A stretch of DNA of 64,000 nt from Myrica gale (GCA_963930655.1 OZ005601.1:25482921-25546920), one strand, 5' to 3'. Shown: positions 11,651-27,299, counted from the first letter of the stretch. Made by a program: numbers and translations. Notes: generated from the sequence alone by a model not told the origin.

Positions 11651-12493
11651 GAGCACATTGACTAGTTTCTCTAGCAATTTGAGACTTCTAACACGCCCCC
11701 TCACGTGTGGCGGGAGGACATCCAAGTCAACACGTGGAAACGGGTGACGGTGGATCACAAACTAGGAATTTTGCTCCGATACCATATTAGAATTTACATA
11801 ATATGTGAAAGGTGAGTCTAACTCAACTCCAAAAGACGCCTTGAGGAGTGAGGGATGTCACAACCTTATAAGGAGAACATTGACTAGTTTCTCTTGCAAC
11901 GTGAGACTTCTAACAAGGACATGATTACGTGGTTTTTCATCATTGGCTGAGCTCATGCAATTCGGCGTCCGTGGTGGGACCCTACTCCCCCTCGACCTTA
12001 CTCGGAAACTTCCATTTTATTATTTCCATCGCCAAATAATCACGGAAAATGTGTACTCGATGAATAGTGTGTTCAGAAAGCTTAGCTTGGAACTAGGGTG
12101 ACATGGCATGTTTTAGTTAGTACTATTTTATTTTCAAATAAGAGGAATTTAGAACAAATATTGATGTCTCTATTGCAATAGGGATATTGTCTGATGAAAT
12201 TAAAAGAAAACTATTTTAAAATAATAAAAATTTAGAACCAATATCAGAAATAATAAATATTTAGGCTTCTCAAGACCAAAGTGCCTAAAACTTTTTTCCC
12301 GATAAACAAAAGTATTCAAATTTCTTCAATAAGATATGTATGGATATGAAAGATCATGATTCTAATAATTTACTATTCGAATTGTACATATAATTTTTAA
12401 AAAATAGACATAATAAATGAATTATAGTGTCGTGACAAAGGTAACTTAGAGCAGTCTCATTCATAAGGATGGCTAAAAAGTGTCAATGTCACG

Positions 12494-12533
<40 letters not shown>

Positions 12534-12609
12534 AAACTTAAAAAATAGACTTCTTTGGTCGATTTTATTTATAAATTCTATATATTTGTTGTTAATATTT
12601 TTCTCTTTA
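11651..12609. other. Intergenic, no gene seen
   Basis: AT-rich spacer. The phrase AAGGAGxACATTGACTAGTTTCTC occurs twice (about 11648 and 11870), a small direct repeat. A run of about 17 AT dinucleotides lies at 12497-12530. No splice-supported coding sequence. Confidence 0.5.
12497..12530. repeat. (AT)n microsatellite
   Basis: About 17 uninterrupted AT units in an AT-rich spacer, likely polymorphic in length. Confidence 0.9.
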
Positions 12610-12786
12610 GGTTATGTTTGTGTAGAAAAAATTTTGGTATTTAGTTTAGTGTTGGTATTGAGTTTAGTGAAAAAGTGAAGAGAAAGGTAATTTTTTATAT
12701 TTTTTGATGGGAGAGAGAGATTATATTGTAGTATTTTATTGTGAATTGGTGAAATATTTTGTGAAAATTTTTATGCAAACGCACCC
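12610..12786. mobile_element. Tourist-like MITE, complete copy
   Basis: The ends GGTTATGTTTGTGTAG and ATGCAAACGCACCC are imperfect inverted repeats, and TTA duplicates flank them (12607-12609 and 12787-12789). The interior has the family core TTTAGTGAAAAAGTGAAGAGA and GGGAGAGAGAGATTATATTG. The TWA duplication places it with PIF/Harbinger. Confidence 0.75.
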
Positions 12787-13023
12787 TTAGTATGATTTTC
12801 TCTGTATGTTACTCTTTTACTTTTCATTCACGTTGATATAAATTATTTTTCTAAAATTTTTAATATCGGGTTTGAACTATTTTCTTAACATTATTAATTG
12901 AGAGTTGACTGGTTCTTTTAATTCTGTTTGAGTTGGAGAATTTTGTTGGTCTTCGCCTAATTTTAAATTCATATCATTTTTCAAATAAATATGTAGACTT
13001 GGTGCAGATTTTTTAGACGTATC

Positions 13024-13513
13024 ATTTCTTTTTTTTTTTTGGGTAAGTTAGTAAGCATATCATTGGGTGTGATCAGTGATAAAAAAAATACACAGTTGGC
13101 GCCACAAAAAACAGCCATAGCATCAAGCTTCCCGAACAGGCTCGGGCAAAGCATACACAAAACAGAGCAGAAACCAAGAAAGCTCCAACAAATTTTCTAA
13201 TGAACCTCCCAGCCCCAAATCCACCAAAGTAACAGAATCAAGTCATCGAACTCTTCCATGAACCAAGCTAAGGAGGAGTGTCAATTCCCCAACGCCTGAG
13301 CAAGGCAATACTCTCACTATCTCGGTTGGCTCTGGCCAGAGATGTGTTGGTCGACATGAGACGTGCTCGAACAGAGAAGACAATAGCATTATAAATATGC
13401 ACAACTCTTCCATGCACAAGTCTTTCTTTTATTAGAAGTGGTACTTTATTTGGTGGTTCTTCAAAATTAATTATTCCTGCCCCATCTAAGTAAGTAATAT
13501 TGCATAAAAGCAT
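13024..13513 (-). mobile_element. 3' end of a LINE (non-LTR retrotransposon)
   Basis: Read on the minus strand, 13513-13268 encodes a peptide containing VVHIYNAIVFSVRARLMS, which resembles the tail of plant L1-like reverse transcriptases after the zf-RVT region. A stop follows, then about 240 bases of 3' UTR and a poly(A) tract (the T-run near 13028-13039). The 5' part is missing. I could not find a clear target duplication, so the outer edge is approximate. Confidence 0.55.
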
Positions 13514-14319
13514 TATATATACTTACACGCCAAAGTTGGGCTATGACTACCTTTTTCGACTTTGAACCCCAATCATTGGTGTGAAGAGGATAAAATTTCG
13601 CCGGCCAAACCAATACATGTTAAAAGTTCCCATTTTTGGTGCGCTGAGGTAAGAATATTAGTTTGGGTAGCGAACACGTTGAATCTCGTCTTTAAGTATT
13701 TTGTGCTTCATCTCATAAATAACTCTAAATCTATATATTTAACAACTGTAATTATAATTATTTCCTACAATAATTGCTGATTAATAAAATCATTTTAACA
13801 AATAAATTCTTATAATACAATTTTAAATGGAACAATGTAGTCTAATTTTTCAGATATATAAATCATTTTGTCGACGAGACACGTTAGTCTTCTAACGGAA
13901 TTTTGATATTAAGATCGTGATCTGGGTATGTATTGTCAATGTCGGATAGTCTATTCCTATTAATAGACTAATGTTTGGTAGATGACATGATCAATATGTC
14001 TAAAAAATAAACCATAGATATTGGTCCGTTCAAATCCCACATGGATTGTATCGACAATTAAGCTTAATTCTTATTTCATTAGTTTGTTTCATTTATAGTT
14101 TAGGTTGTTTTCACCTTTATCCTTTTCTTTCTTCGATTCATATCTTTTTATTTTTAATTTCTACAATTTTATTTTTTATGTGTTGAGATTTTATTTTTTG
14201 TATTTATATAATTATTTTTAGCATTTATTATTACGTAGTAACAATTTTAACATGTGTTTAAAAGCTAGTTATAATTGTACTGCACTTGTCAACCATTTAT
14301 GGCAAATTGCTCGGATCCT

Positions 14320-14366
14320 AATATTAAATAGTGTAGAGTCTATATACACTTACACTATTTAATATT
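14320..14366. repeat. Short perfect inverted repeat (hairpin)
   Basis: AATATTAAATAGTGTA and its exact reverse complement are separated by 15 bases. It could be the centre of a small decayed MITE, since GGCAAATTGCTCGGATCC and CGGGCAATTTG lie just outside. Confidence 0.7.
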
Positions 14367-15212
14367 GTTCGTGTAAAAATTCGGGCAATTTGAACCATGC
14401 AATGATGTTCACTTGTTGAGTCTATCTTTCTTCGAATTGCATGATGTGATTCAAATAGAAAATTACAAAGGATCCTAATTCGGTTAAGAAAATACAAGGT
14501 TGGGTGGCAACTACAAAATCAGAACATTCAAATAAGCTTCCCAACTCAAATATCAAATCAAAGACTTACTCACAGATAGTAAATTTGAACTCTTGTTCAA
14601 AACATAAGATAAACCAGTACGGAATTGAAACATAATATGAAGATAAGAAAAATAGTAGAAAGATAGATATTTAAGTAGTTCCATTTAGAGGACCTATCTT
14701 TACGGTAAAATCTTCTATATATATTTATATTTAGAAAATATAAAATATGATAAAAAATATTTTAACATTTAAATTTGAATCTATGATAATTTTGATAACA
14801 ATAATATTATAATAAATTTTATAGATTAAGTATGATATTATTTACTACCTAAATGCACTAGGTGCTATATTATTTTATATTTGAAATAATAAAGGAAACA
14901 ATTATTAGCAATACCACTCCATTTGATATTGAGTCGACTAATAGACTACTCGATCCGTAAGAAATATTGGAGCGTGCATGAAAAAGGTAATTGAGAGCAG
15001 ACTCTATTTATAGGGTAAATAGGGGAAGGGGAAAATAACCACATGAAGGATAGGTCCTTTTAATGGGAAAACGAAAAGTATTCCGAGATGCGTCCCACAC
15101 CGGTCAAGCGAGACGCAGAGGCAATTGAGGGCACCATCGTTCACAAGGGATGGCTAAAAAAAGTGGGGTATGTATCAAATTGAATCTTTTGAGATCAACG
15201 TGACTTTTCTTG

Positions 15213-15511
15213 GGATATGTTCGTTTTCGTACTTTTTTAGGATTTTAAGTATATTCACAAATCTATAATCGAACACATTTAAAATTTAAACACAAATACT
15301 AATACATTTTACACAATCTCCAACAATTTTTTATTCAACATAAATTTTCTCTCTCTATATTTTTTCACATAATTCTAATATTTTTTTATTAAACAATTAC
15401 ATCAAATTATTTCTCTCTCAACTTTACACAAACACCAATAAAATACTATTCAACATAAAAATTCACAACTTCTCTTAAATCCTAAGTTTCTACTCAAAGC
15501 GAACATAACCT
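15213..15511. mobile_element. MITE-like element with TATGTTCG ends
   Basis: The left end GGATATGTTCGTTTTCGTAC and the right end, which reads AAGGTTATGTTCGCTTTGAG on the minus strand, form imperfect inverted repeats. The following TTAGGATTT motifs also match. The interior is AT-rich and non-coding. The target duplication is unclear. Confidence 0.5.
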
Positions 15512-15826
15512 TGATCTCCACATATAAAAGGTCTCGGCGACGCGTGTCGTTTTCCTCTTAGTGCACTATGACGCATGCAACCCAAACAGTAAAACGTGCG
15601 TCGTTTTCCTTCATTAGTCTTTTTCTTTTTAGTTTTTTTCAAGGTGGGAATCGCTTAGAGAGAAAAAAGCAAAAGGCCATGTAGGATGGGACTCTGTCGA
15701 ATCGGCAAGTGGATTCACGAAAAGAGTAGGAGGAAAAAGGGTGCGGAGGATTTAGGGCGGTGGGGGAATTATAAGTTCATAACCAAGACCATCCACTGTC
15801 ACTTGAGAGTTGAGACCAGAGAGTTA

Positions 15827-19679
<3,853 letters not shown>

Positions 19680-21262
19680 ATGAATGATATATCTGGACCA
19701 GGCTTCTCTGTCAGAAACAACTTGGGATATCAAACTAGCATGATTCCTTTAGAATGATTGGTAAATTAGGAATCAGTTGATTACCATATTTAATTTGTTG
19801 CCATTTGTTTCATGGAAAGTCTACTCCCTGCTTAGGTTTTTTATTTTGGTGACTGGGACGGTCTAGAATCAAACCGGAGCTTGATTTTTTTACTGTATTA
19901 GAATCAAATGTAAGGTGAGAAATGTTATTGAGCTCAGTGACCCAGATGACAATGGGAGGAGAATTTAGGTTGATGTTTTAAGTTCAAATTAATCCGGCAA
20001 GTGTTATGTTCTTTTATCTAAGAGGCCTTGCTTGGATATATATACGCCTGCATTTAGCTTAAACTGAGCAGTCGCTGCTGGGAAAGAGCATTCCTTTTTA
20101 CAATAACCAGGGGAAGAGGCCGGGAGACTTTACCCATAGTGTTGAGTCTTCCCATCACGTGGAATGAACATGATGGTCACACCTCTTTGATGAAGCTAAC
20201 GACCTTGTGGGAACAAAGCATTCATTGTGCTCAACGCCAAAAAAAAAAATTGCATATCCGGCATAGAGGGTGCTAAGACTCAGTTATTTTGCAGACCATT
20301 AATTAGTCTTTCACCAGAATAATTATAGTCAGCTTTGCTAATGCATGAGTTAGGTAATATAGAATAGAATAAGCCAAGGGCACAAGTACATGATCTTAAC
20401 TACACATACAGGAATTAACCCAAATAAGAAGAAAAAAACTGCATATAGAGGGCTAAGTGACTGAATAAACCACGCTGATTATTAGCAATTAGTTTTCCCT
20501 ATTTGACAGAATAATCCATAATCAAGTACAATAATTTAATCAGGAGGATTTAAGCAGACAAGTTATAACTCCTTAACTTTGCTGAACTTGAACTGAATCC
20601 CTAGGGTCGGTCGAAAATTCAGGGGTTGCCGAGGATGTTAAGTACTTTTTCTGAAATTCTGGTCCGTTAAAATTCAGTACACTTGCCTGAAAAGAAGTTA
20701 TAAACATTCACAATTACATCTCTATTTTTATGTACTTTTCCTGAGATTCTGGTCCACAAAAGTCGTGTACAACGAATTTGACTGAAGATGTTATAAACAT
20801 TCACAATTGCATCTCCATTTTTATGTACATTTCCTAAGATTCTGGTCCGTTAAAATTCAGCTAAAGAAGTTGGGTACAATGAATTTTTTTCTTTCCTCAC
20901 AAACAGAAAAAGTTACAAACAACCACAATTACAGCTACATTTTCATGCTTGCCACTCCCATAAATGATTAAGCTGGGAAATTATGGGAACTACACGACCT
21001 CATGGCCTCACGGATTACCTATGCATTTTATTTTCCAACATTTTTCCTTCTCGACCAAAACAAAAGAAATATTTTTGTTTCCAATCTTGTACCTCAAGAA
21101 TTTACCCAAAAAAAGAGAGGAAAGAAATGTACCTCCATAACGATTGGTAGCAGAATAGACGTCTACATGTACAACAACAAAAGATTCGGCTTACACATAC
21201 CCAATGGTCTGCAATGGATATGCCCGAGTGAAAACGGCCCAAGGGATATATATATATATATA
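19680..21262. other. Intergenic, with a degenerate tandem triplication
   Basis: No gene recognised. Positions 20639-20944 carry three imperfect copies of a unit of roughly 95-120 bases built around TTCTGGTCCGTTAAAATTCAG and TTATAAACATTCACAATTAC. A short TA microsatellite lies at about 21247-21262. Confidence 0.55.
20639..20944. repeat. Three imperfect tandem repeats, about 95-120 bp each
   Basis: Unit starts are near 20639, 20732 and 20823. Each contains a GATTCTGGTCC-like motif, a GTACA motif, an AAGTTATAAACATTCACAATT-like motif and ends in a CAT/CTATTTTTATG-like motif. The third unit carries an extra stretch. No coding sense. Confidence 0.65.
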
Positions 21263-21662
21263 TGGGATAAATACACTTGGTTCTCCTTATCTTTGAGGTC
21301 ATTTACACTTTACTCCCAGATATTTTATTTTTGATACATTGGACCTATTATCTTTTAAATTTCTGCAATGTGGACCCCGTACTCGATTTGGCCGTCTAAA
21401 TTGACTGATTTTGTCAACACATAAACTGGTCTACCGCTACAAAGGTAACGTTAGAGGCATGAAGAGCCGGTCGACCACATCATGTAGCGGTCAACCTGTG
21501 CATGTGTTGACGAAATTCATCAATTTAGACGGCCAAATCGAGTACGGAGTCCACATTGCAAAAATTTAAAAGATAATGAGTCCAATGTATCAAAAATAAA
21601 ACATCGGGGTGTAAAGTGTAAATAACCCCAAAAATAAGTAGGCTAAGTGTATTTATCTCATT
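21263..21662. mobile_element. Long terminal-inverted-repeat (foldback) element, copy without cargo
   Basis: Inverted arms of about 165 bases begin GATAAATACACTTGG at the left and read GAGATAAATACACTTAG from the right. Both contain TTTTATTTTTGATACATTGG and GTACTCGATTTGGCCGTCTA. The centre is about 60 bases. The terminal consensus (TAAATACACTT..) and internal TTTGAG..ATATTTTATTTTTGA order match the element at 24755-25253, so the two belong to one clan. The target duplication is obscured by the TA repeat at the left. Confidence 0.75.
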
Positions 21663-22573
21663 TTTTTTGTTAAAATTTTTAGAATTTAAATTTATACTTC
21701 TACACCTATAACCATACAATTCAATATTATCTTTTTTAAACATATTAATATTATTTTTACAAATTTTACACGTATTAATAAAATTCAAATATCATCTACA
21801 TATTCACAATATTCTTAGAATTTAACAAATTTTCTCTAGACCAACGTGTCCTATAACAAAAGAATCTCGAAGTGAATTTGGGCTGGGCTCTAACAGTCCA
21901 ATGTAAGGGCCCAGGTCCCATTTAGAGAATAAAATAAAAAAAAAAGTTTCGTCAGCTTTTCAGCATCAATCTTTGACTCCTCCTGGATAAAGAAACAAAG
22001 AACAGCGACAGCGCGGCTCCTCCTTTTCATGAATCGGTCGTATTATCCTCCCCACTTTGTGCTCATCGGAGCTCTGTGTTCCATCGGATGACTGAGAAAT
22101 CGAAAGGGCTCTTGCGGGTCCCACTAGACAAGTTGGGCCCACTCTAGAAATAATTAGGTCATCAGAAGGCGGTTACATAAACCCTCCACGCGGCGATCTC
22201 AACTCTGTCCAGCAGATTGAAATACACTAGCGTGCACTCAAGAATACAGTTTTCTAATCCAGGAGCTATACATCTTAGTCCACGTCAAAAGTACGTAGTT
22301 TTCTGCCAATCAGAAGAGCGGAATACAATAAATCTGCTGTACTATCACGTAGATGAATGTTTTCAGAAATCAGCTTTATCTTTCGCTGACACAGAGAGAT
22401 TTTTCTACACAAAACAGCGAAGAAACGCAAGCGTAGTCCTCGTGAGCACTTCTCTCTCTCTCTCTCTCCGTCTCTCCGTCCTTTTCCCGGGTTTAAATCA
22501 CCTGCAATGCACCACAGCCACGCTTCCCGAGACAACTGAGATTTAGGAAGAGAGAGAGAGGGTTCGCCGGGAA
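21663..22573. promoter_or_regulatory. Promoter and 5' UTR region of the BES1/BZR1-like gene
   Basis: The left half is AT-rich spacer. From about 21990 the sequence is more balanced and ends in a pyrimidine-rich then GA-rich leader, with a (TC)n run at 22451-22468 and an AGAGAGAGAGAGG stretch just before the start codon. Long polypurine or polypyrimidine 5' leaders are common in this gene family. No TATA box stands out. Confidence 0.4.
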
Positions 22574-24310
22574 ATGACGTCAGACGGGGCGACGTCAGCG
22601 ACGATGTCAAGGAGGAAGCCGTCGTGGAGGGAGAGAGAGAACAACAGGAGGAGAGAGAGGAGGAGGAGAGCCATAGCGGCGAAGATATACTCGGGGCTGA
22701 GAGCTCAGGGGAACTTCAATTTGCCCAAACACTGTGACAACAACGAGGTCTTGAAGGCTCTTTGCGCCGAAGCTGGCTGGACCGTCGAAGAAGACGGCAC
22801 CACCTATCGCAAGGTAAGCAACCCTAGTTACTTTTTCTTCCTTTCTTGTTGGCCAATAATGCTCTCTCTCTCTCTCTCTCTCTTTTTATAGGCTTATTTT
22901 ATATGTCTTAGATCTATATCCGGTGCAATGAATTTCGGTTCTGTGATTTATCTGCAGGAAATGATTTGAAAAGAAATGGTTTATATTAGTTGGATCCAAC
23001 TTTGTTCTTTTTAGCTTTCACTATATTTTCTGGGATTTGGTCTGAGAGCCTAGAAATCGCCGAGATTCTGAGAATCTTTCAGATTGTTACTTCTTTAAAT
23101 AGGATGTATCTTTTTGTTGATGACGAGTAAATCCTCCGAAGCCGGACCCTTTTGGCTTTTGGCCCAACCCTGAAGGACAAATCCCGGCCCCTGGACCGAC
23201 AACACAACCCAGCGAGCAAAATAGGATGTATCTTAAAAGTTGGTTTTACCAGTAAGTACCATTCTTTGAGCTTAGCTTCCGCTTAGTTCTCTTTTCATTG
23301 TTTAGAGCGAGGGGATTTTCAGTTCTAGAGAAATCACAGAAGCCGACAAGCCGTAGTAGATCAGTTCACAGCTCGTAGATTAATAGTCCCTTTTCCCAAA
23401 GAAAGAATTTCAGACAGGACAATGCAATCAAAGAAGCCATTGTATCCTGTCTTCGGTTCTTGATCCTTGTTGTCCTGGTAATCAGATTTCCCGGAAAGAA
23501 AAAAACCTGAATTGATGAAGAATGTTGTTCATTAACTGCACAATTTACAGGCATTGCTCTAGTATTGTCTTAGTAGACATGTACTAACACAAGGAAGTAA
23601 ATGTATCCCGTTTTGCTATGTTACAGGGAAGCAGGCGGCCTCCAAGCGATCTGGCAGGCACTTCCACCAAAATCACCCCATACGCTTCTCAGAATCCCAG
23701 CCCTCTATCTTCCGCCTTCCCAAGCCCAATTCCATCTTACCAAGCCAGTCCCTCCTCGTCTTCCTTCCCCAGTCCTTCTCGTAATGATGCCAACAACCTC
23801 ATTCCGTTTCTCCGTAATGCCATTCCTTCCTCTCTTCCTCCTCTTCGCATCTCGAACAGCGCCCCTGTAACCCCTCCTCTCTCATCACCAACTTCAAGAA
23901 ATCCTAAACCAATCCCTAACTGGGATTCCATTGCCAAAGCATCCATGGCCTCATTTGGTTACCCTTTTGGTGCTATTTCTGCCCCTGCAAGCCCAACTCA
24001 CCGTCAGCTTTATAAGCCGGCCACTATACCCGAATGTGACGAGTCTGATTCATCAACTATTGATTCTGGCCAATGGATGAACTTCCAAGCGTTTACTCTC
24101 TCTACATCGGCAGTGCCGACCTCTCCAACCTTTAACCTTGTGAAACCTGTTGCTCCTCAAACTATTCCCAGTGTGATCAATGAGAGGGGTAGAGGTGCAG
24201 AGTTCGACTTTGGGGGTGGACAGGTTAAGCCATGGGTTGGAGAGAAGATTCACGATGTAGGATTGGATGATCTGGAGCTCACACTTGGGAACGGGAAGGC
24301 TAAGAACTAG
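22574..24310 (+). CDS. BES1/BZR1 homolog (BEH type), brassinosteroid-response transcription factor
   Basis: Two exons, 22574-22813 and 23627-24310, joined in phase 0 after YRK, give 307 residues; the single intron position is the one conserved in the family. Residues about 12-80 are the atypical bHLH-like DNA-binding domain ([20 protein letters not shown] .. [21 protein letters not shown]). A Ser/Pro-rich stretch follows with many SxxxS/T sites suited to GSK3/BIN2 phosphorylation. Then come a PEST-like segment, [17 protein letters not shown], which in BZR1 controls dephosphorylation and stability, and a C-terminal EAR-like repressor motif, LELTLGN. It likely shuttles to the nucleus and regulates brassinosteroid target promoters. 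The intron holds a short retroposon (23113-23218). The exact BEH paralogue cannot be settled by eye. Confidence 0.93.
23113..23218 (-). mobile_element. Short poly(A) retroposon, copy B, in the BES1-like intron
   Basis: The 106-bp insert is flanked by a perfect 16-bp duplication, AAATAGGATGTATCTT (23097-23112 and 23219-23234). This is a clean sign of target-primed retroposition. Its minus strand matches copy A (6886-7027) over most of its length. It has no coding capacity. Confidence 0.75.
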
Positions 24311-24754
24311 TGTACTAGTGGGAATGTCTAATGTTGGTTATGGAAAAATAGATGAAAAGAGGCCGTCTGCTGGTTTATGGTTCACTCAGATTTGGATTCA
24401 ACTACATTTTGCAGTTGTAACTCGCTTCTTTTCACTGTGAATTTGCATATCTTTGAACCAAACCAGTCATGTGGAGTGTAATTCTTTCATTTAGTGATTA
24501 AAAAAACTTAATTTAATTGTTTGTAGATGTTTTAGCAAGGGTTACGTAGTAGAGCTGTTTGTGATTGGTTTTACTAAATACCGACACCTCTATGGACTCT
24601 TGAGAGAACCAGACAAAATTATATGGGCAAAATAAAACTCTTATTACTGCGGCTCTTGCAATTTGTACTCCAAATTATAAAATTCGACACATTGTATTTC
24701 AAACTATTAATAATTTATGCTTTACACTCAGGTTGAGATTCTACCGTTAAAATT
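24311..24754. other. 3' UTR of the BES1-like gene and spacer
   Basis: About 200 bases of probable 3' UTR, then AT-rich spacer. Positions 24660-24730 have weak inverted similarity to 25310-25420 (ACTCCAAATTAT, TATTAATAATTT), so the element at 24755 may have landed inside an older, decayed foldback element. Confidence 0.4.
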
Positions 24755-25253
24755 GGTGGTTAAATACACTTTTAACTCATTATGTTTGAGAGTATTGATA
24801 AATTGCACTCAAATATTTTATTTTTGAGACATTGAGTCCATTATGATATATTTTCTAACGATTTGCACCCCGGATTGAAATTAAGAGTCAAATTAGACGA
24901 TAATTTTTTACACGTGACTTCAGTCCCGGTTAGATTACCGTATCGCCCTTGAAGCTCAAACAATGTTTGACTACAGATCACCTGAATATGTACAATACCA
25001 ACATATTTGTCCAAAGGCAGACGTTTATTGCCTTGGAATCATAATTCTTGAAGTCCTTACTGGCAAATTGCCGTCTCAATATCTTAACAATGGCAAGAGT
25101 GGTACGATTACTATATAATTTGACACTTAATTTCACTCCGATGTGTAAATCGTTGATAGAGATAATATAATAGACTCAATGTCTCAAAAATAAAATATTA
25201 GGGTGCAATGTGTCAACACTCAAACATAAGGGGTGCAAAAGTGTATTTAACCC
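24755..25253. mobile_element. Long terminal-inverted-repeat element carrying a kinase gene fragment
   Basis: Arms of about 150 bases match as reverse complements. Both have TTAAATACACTTTT, TTATGTTTGAG, ATATTTTATTTTTGAGACAT and TGAAATTAAG in the same order. TAAAATT flanks both ends (24748-24754 and 25254-25260) as a likely 7-bp target duplication. Between the arms, 24938-25123 is a captured receptor-kinase segment. A pack-MULE-like or foldback mechanism is inferred; there is no transposase. Confidence 0.75.
24938..25123 (+). pseudogene. Captured fragment of a pollen-receptor-like (PRK-type) kinase gene
   Basis: An open frame reads IALEAQTMFDYRSPEYVQY and continues QHICPKADVYCLGIIILEVL, TGKLPSQYLNNGKSGT, then stops shortly after at the arm boundary. 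This matches the kinase subdomain VIII-IX region of plant PRK receptor kinases: the APE-like SPEY, the PKADVYCLGIIILE helix with its invariant Asp, and the GKxPSQYL segment. Only about 55 residues remain, so it cannot be a kinase. It lies wholly between the inverted arms of 24755-25253. The parent gene is not in this window. Confidence 0.8.
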
Positions 25254-25260
25254 TAAAATT

Positions 25261-25872
25261 AATTTATGAACAAAATAAAATTTAAATGTGGAGCAATCTT
25301 ATCAATTAAATTTTATTGTGCGGTGTAAAATATGAACATATTAATAATTTGGAGTACAATTCCTCAATCCTCAAATGTGATAATTTAGAGTACAGAGACA
25401 GGTGCAAAGTATAATTTAAATTAATCATATAAACACTATAAATGTATCTTCGAGAGGAAGGCACACTCTTCTACTCCTAGAGGGTTCTAATTTTTCTTCT
25501 TCCATGCAGCGCATCACAGACAGAAAACTTCAATTCTGTCCGTATGTTTGCTGGAGCCTGGAGGGTCATATTTTGGGTGGCTGGTGACTCTTCTAGTCAT
25601 CATATGGTCGGTCCATAGTCAGTGTTAGCTCATAATGTCGTGGACCGACATATCCCACGTTCATGTTCATGCACGTCGTTTGAGAATATTAAAAAAAATA
25701 GAAGAATTGAAAAATTAGGAATTATGAAGAGCTGGGCCATGTTTCGATGTCATTCGGGGTGGCATGTGGCTTGCCCCTGTCTTGGGGGATGAATTGGTCC
25801 TTCTCTCTCAATCATGGCGCGCTTTATTCTGCACGTTGAGAAGGAAGCGTTCCACGCAGCGAACCATCGATG
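25261..25872. other. Intergenic, no gene seen
   Basis: Low-complexity AT-rich spacer up to about 25450, then more balanced sequence. No open frame with family resemblance. Confidence 0.5.
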
Positions 25873-26254
25873 AAACCGGTCCTACTTTTTTTTTTTTTTT
25901 TTTTTTCTAAGCAAGCGAAATTACACTAAACAAAAGAACAGTACAACATTGGGGTGGGGGACCCTACAACCACCCCCGTTCAGCCACCACAAACAGAAAA
26001 AAAAAAAGAAAAAAAAACCCCGGTCAATAGCCAAGGTAGGGCCGCCGTGAAAGTGGTTACAAGATGCAACCTTGGAGAGATTACAAATAACATCTGCTAC
26101 AACACCAACACAAGGTTGAAACCGCAACAAGAAGGGGCTTGGTGACATAACAGGAGCAGTTGGAGGGAGAAGTCACACTGAACTCTGTTGACGGCAGAAG
26201 AAGAGCACAAACTAAATCCGGAACAAAAGAGAAATAGGTGGATCTGAACGATTT

Positions 26255-26456
26255 TGTGAAGAACAGAGGAATGAGCTGAAGGAAGTTGCAGATATCAGTG
26301 GTTAAAGTTTGTTAGACCACGTGTTAAATTGTACAACTGTAAAATAGTTTTTACTTTCTGCTATAACAGACTTGCACGAGCTACTTAGCTCTGTATATAA
26401 ACTGTACAGAATGTGAAATTAATACACGATCTTACACAAGTTATTCGAACTTGAAA
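26255..26456 (+). repeat. 5' LTR of the copia element
   Basis: 202 bp, beginning TGTGAAGAACAGAGG and ending AACTTGAAA. It matches the 3' LTR at about 97 percent. A TATATAAAC segment near 26394 is a plausible promoter element. Confidence 0.93.
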
Positions 26457-27299
26457 TGGTATCGGAGCTCTCTTAATTTTCTTTCTCACATCCAAACAAG
26501 TTTATTCCATTACAACAATCTGTTGCAATGTCGACTTCCGATACTAGCACTCCTGCCAGCATTCCTGTTTCTTCCAATAACAGTGTCATTTCGAAAGAAG
26601 ATCATCCTTCGAATCCATATTATCTTCACAATGGTGAAACTCCTAGATCTAGTCTTGTCTCTCAAGTTCTTTTAGTTTCTGGAGAAAACTATCATACTTG
26701 GAGCCGATCTATGCTTCTAGCTCTTAAAGCTAAGAACAAAGTGGCATTTGTTGACGGTTCCATTTCTCGGCCATCATCTAATGATCCTCTGTTTGGAGCT
26801 TGGTGTCGATGTAACACCATGGTTTTCTCTTGGATTATCAATGCTATAGCCAAACCAATTGCTGCAAGTTTGTTGTATATTGATGATGCTAAAGACGTAT
26901 GGGCAGATCTTCATGATAGATTTTCTCAAGCAAATGTACCACGTATCTTTCAGCTGTAGAAGGAAGTAGCTTCTCTTACTCAAGGATCTGATTCAGTGAG
27001 TGCTTATTTCACCTTCTTGAAAGGACTTTGGGATGAATTGTGTAGTTATACTCCTCTTCCTAAATGTTCTTGTGGATGTCGATGTGGTGCTCTGAAACGT
27101 GTTGCTGAAGCACAACAGACACAATATGTGATGTATTTTTTGATGGGATTAAATGATTCATTTGCACAAGTTCGTGCACAAATTCTGTTGTTCGTTCCTC
27201 TACCACCTATAAACAAGGTTTTCTCTTTGATTCTTCAAGAACGACAAAGAGGAATTACTTCTCATCCTACATCAATTGTGGATTCTGTTGCTTTACATA

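Larger units (their letters stand above)
13514..15826. other. Intergenic spacer, promoter side of the METTL4-like gene
   Basis: AT-rich sequence with no recognised gene. It holds a perfect 16-bp inverted repeat (14320-14335 and 14351-14366, AATATTAAATAGTGTA) and a MITE-like element at 15213-15511. Positions about 15520-15826 are less AT-rich and probably contain the promoter and 5' UTR of the next gene. Confidence 0.45.
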
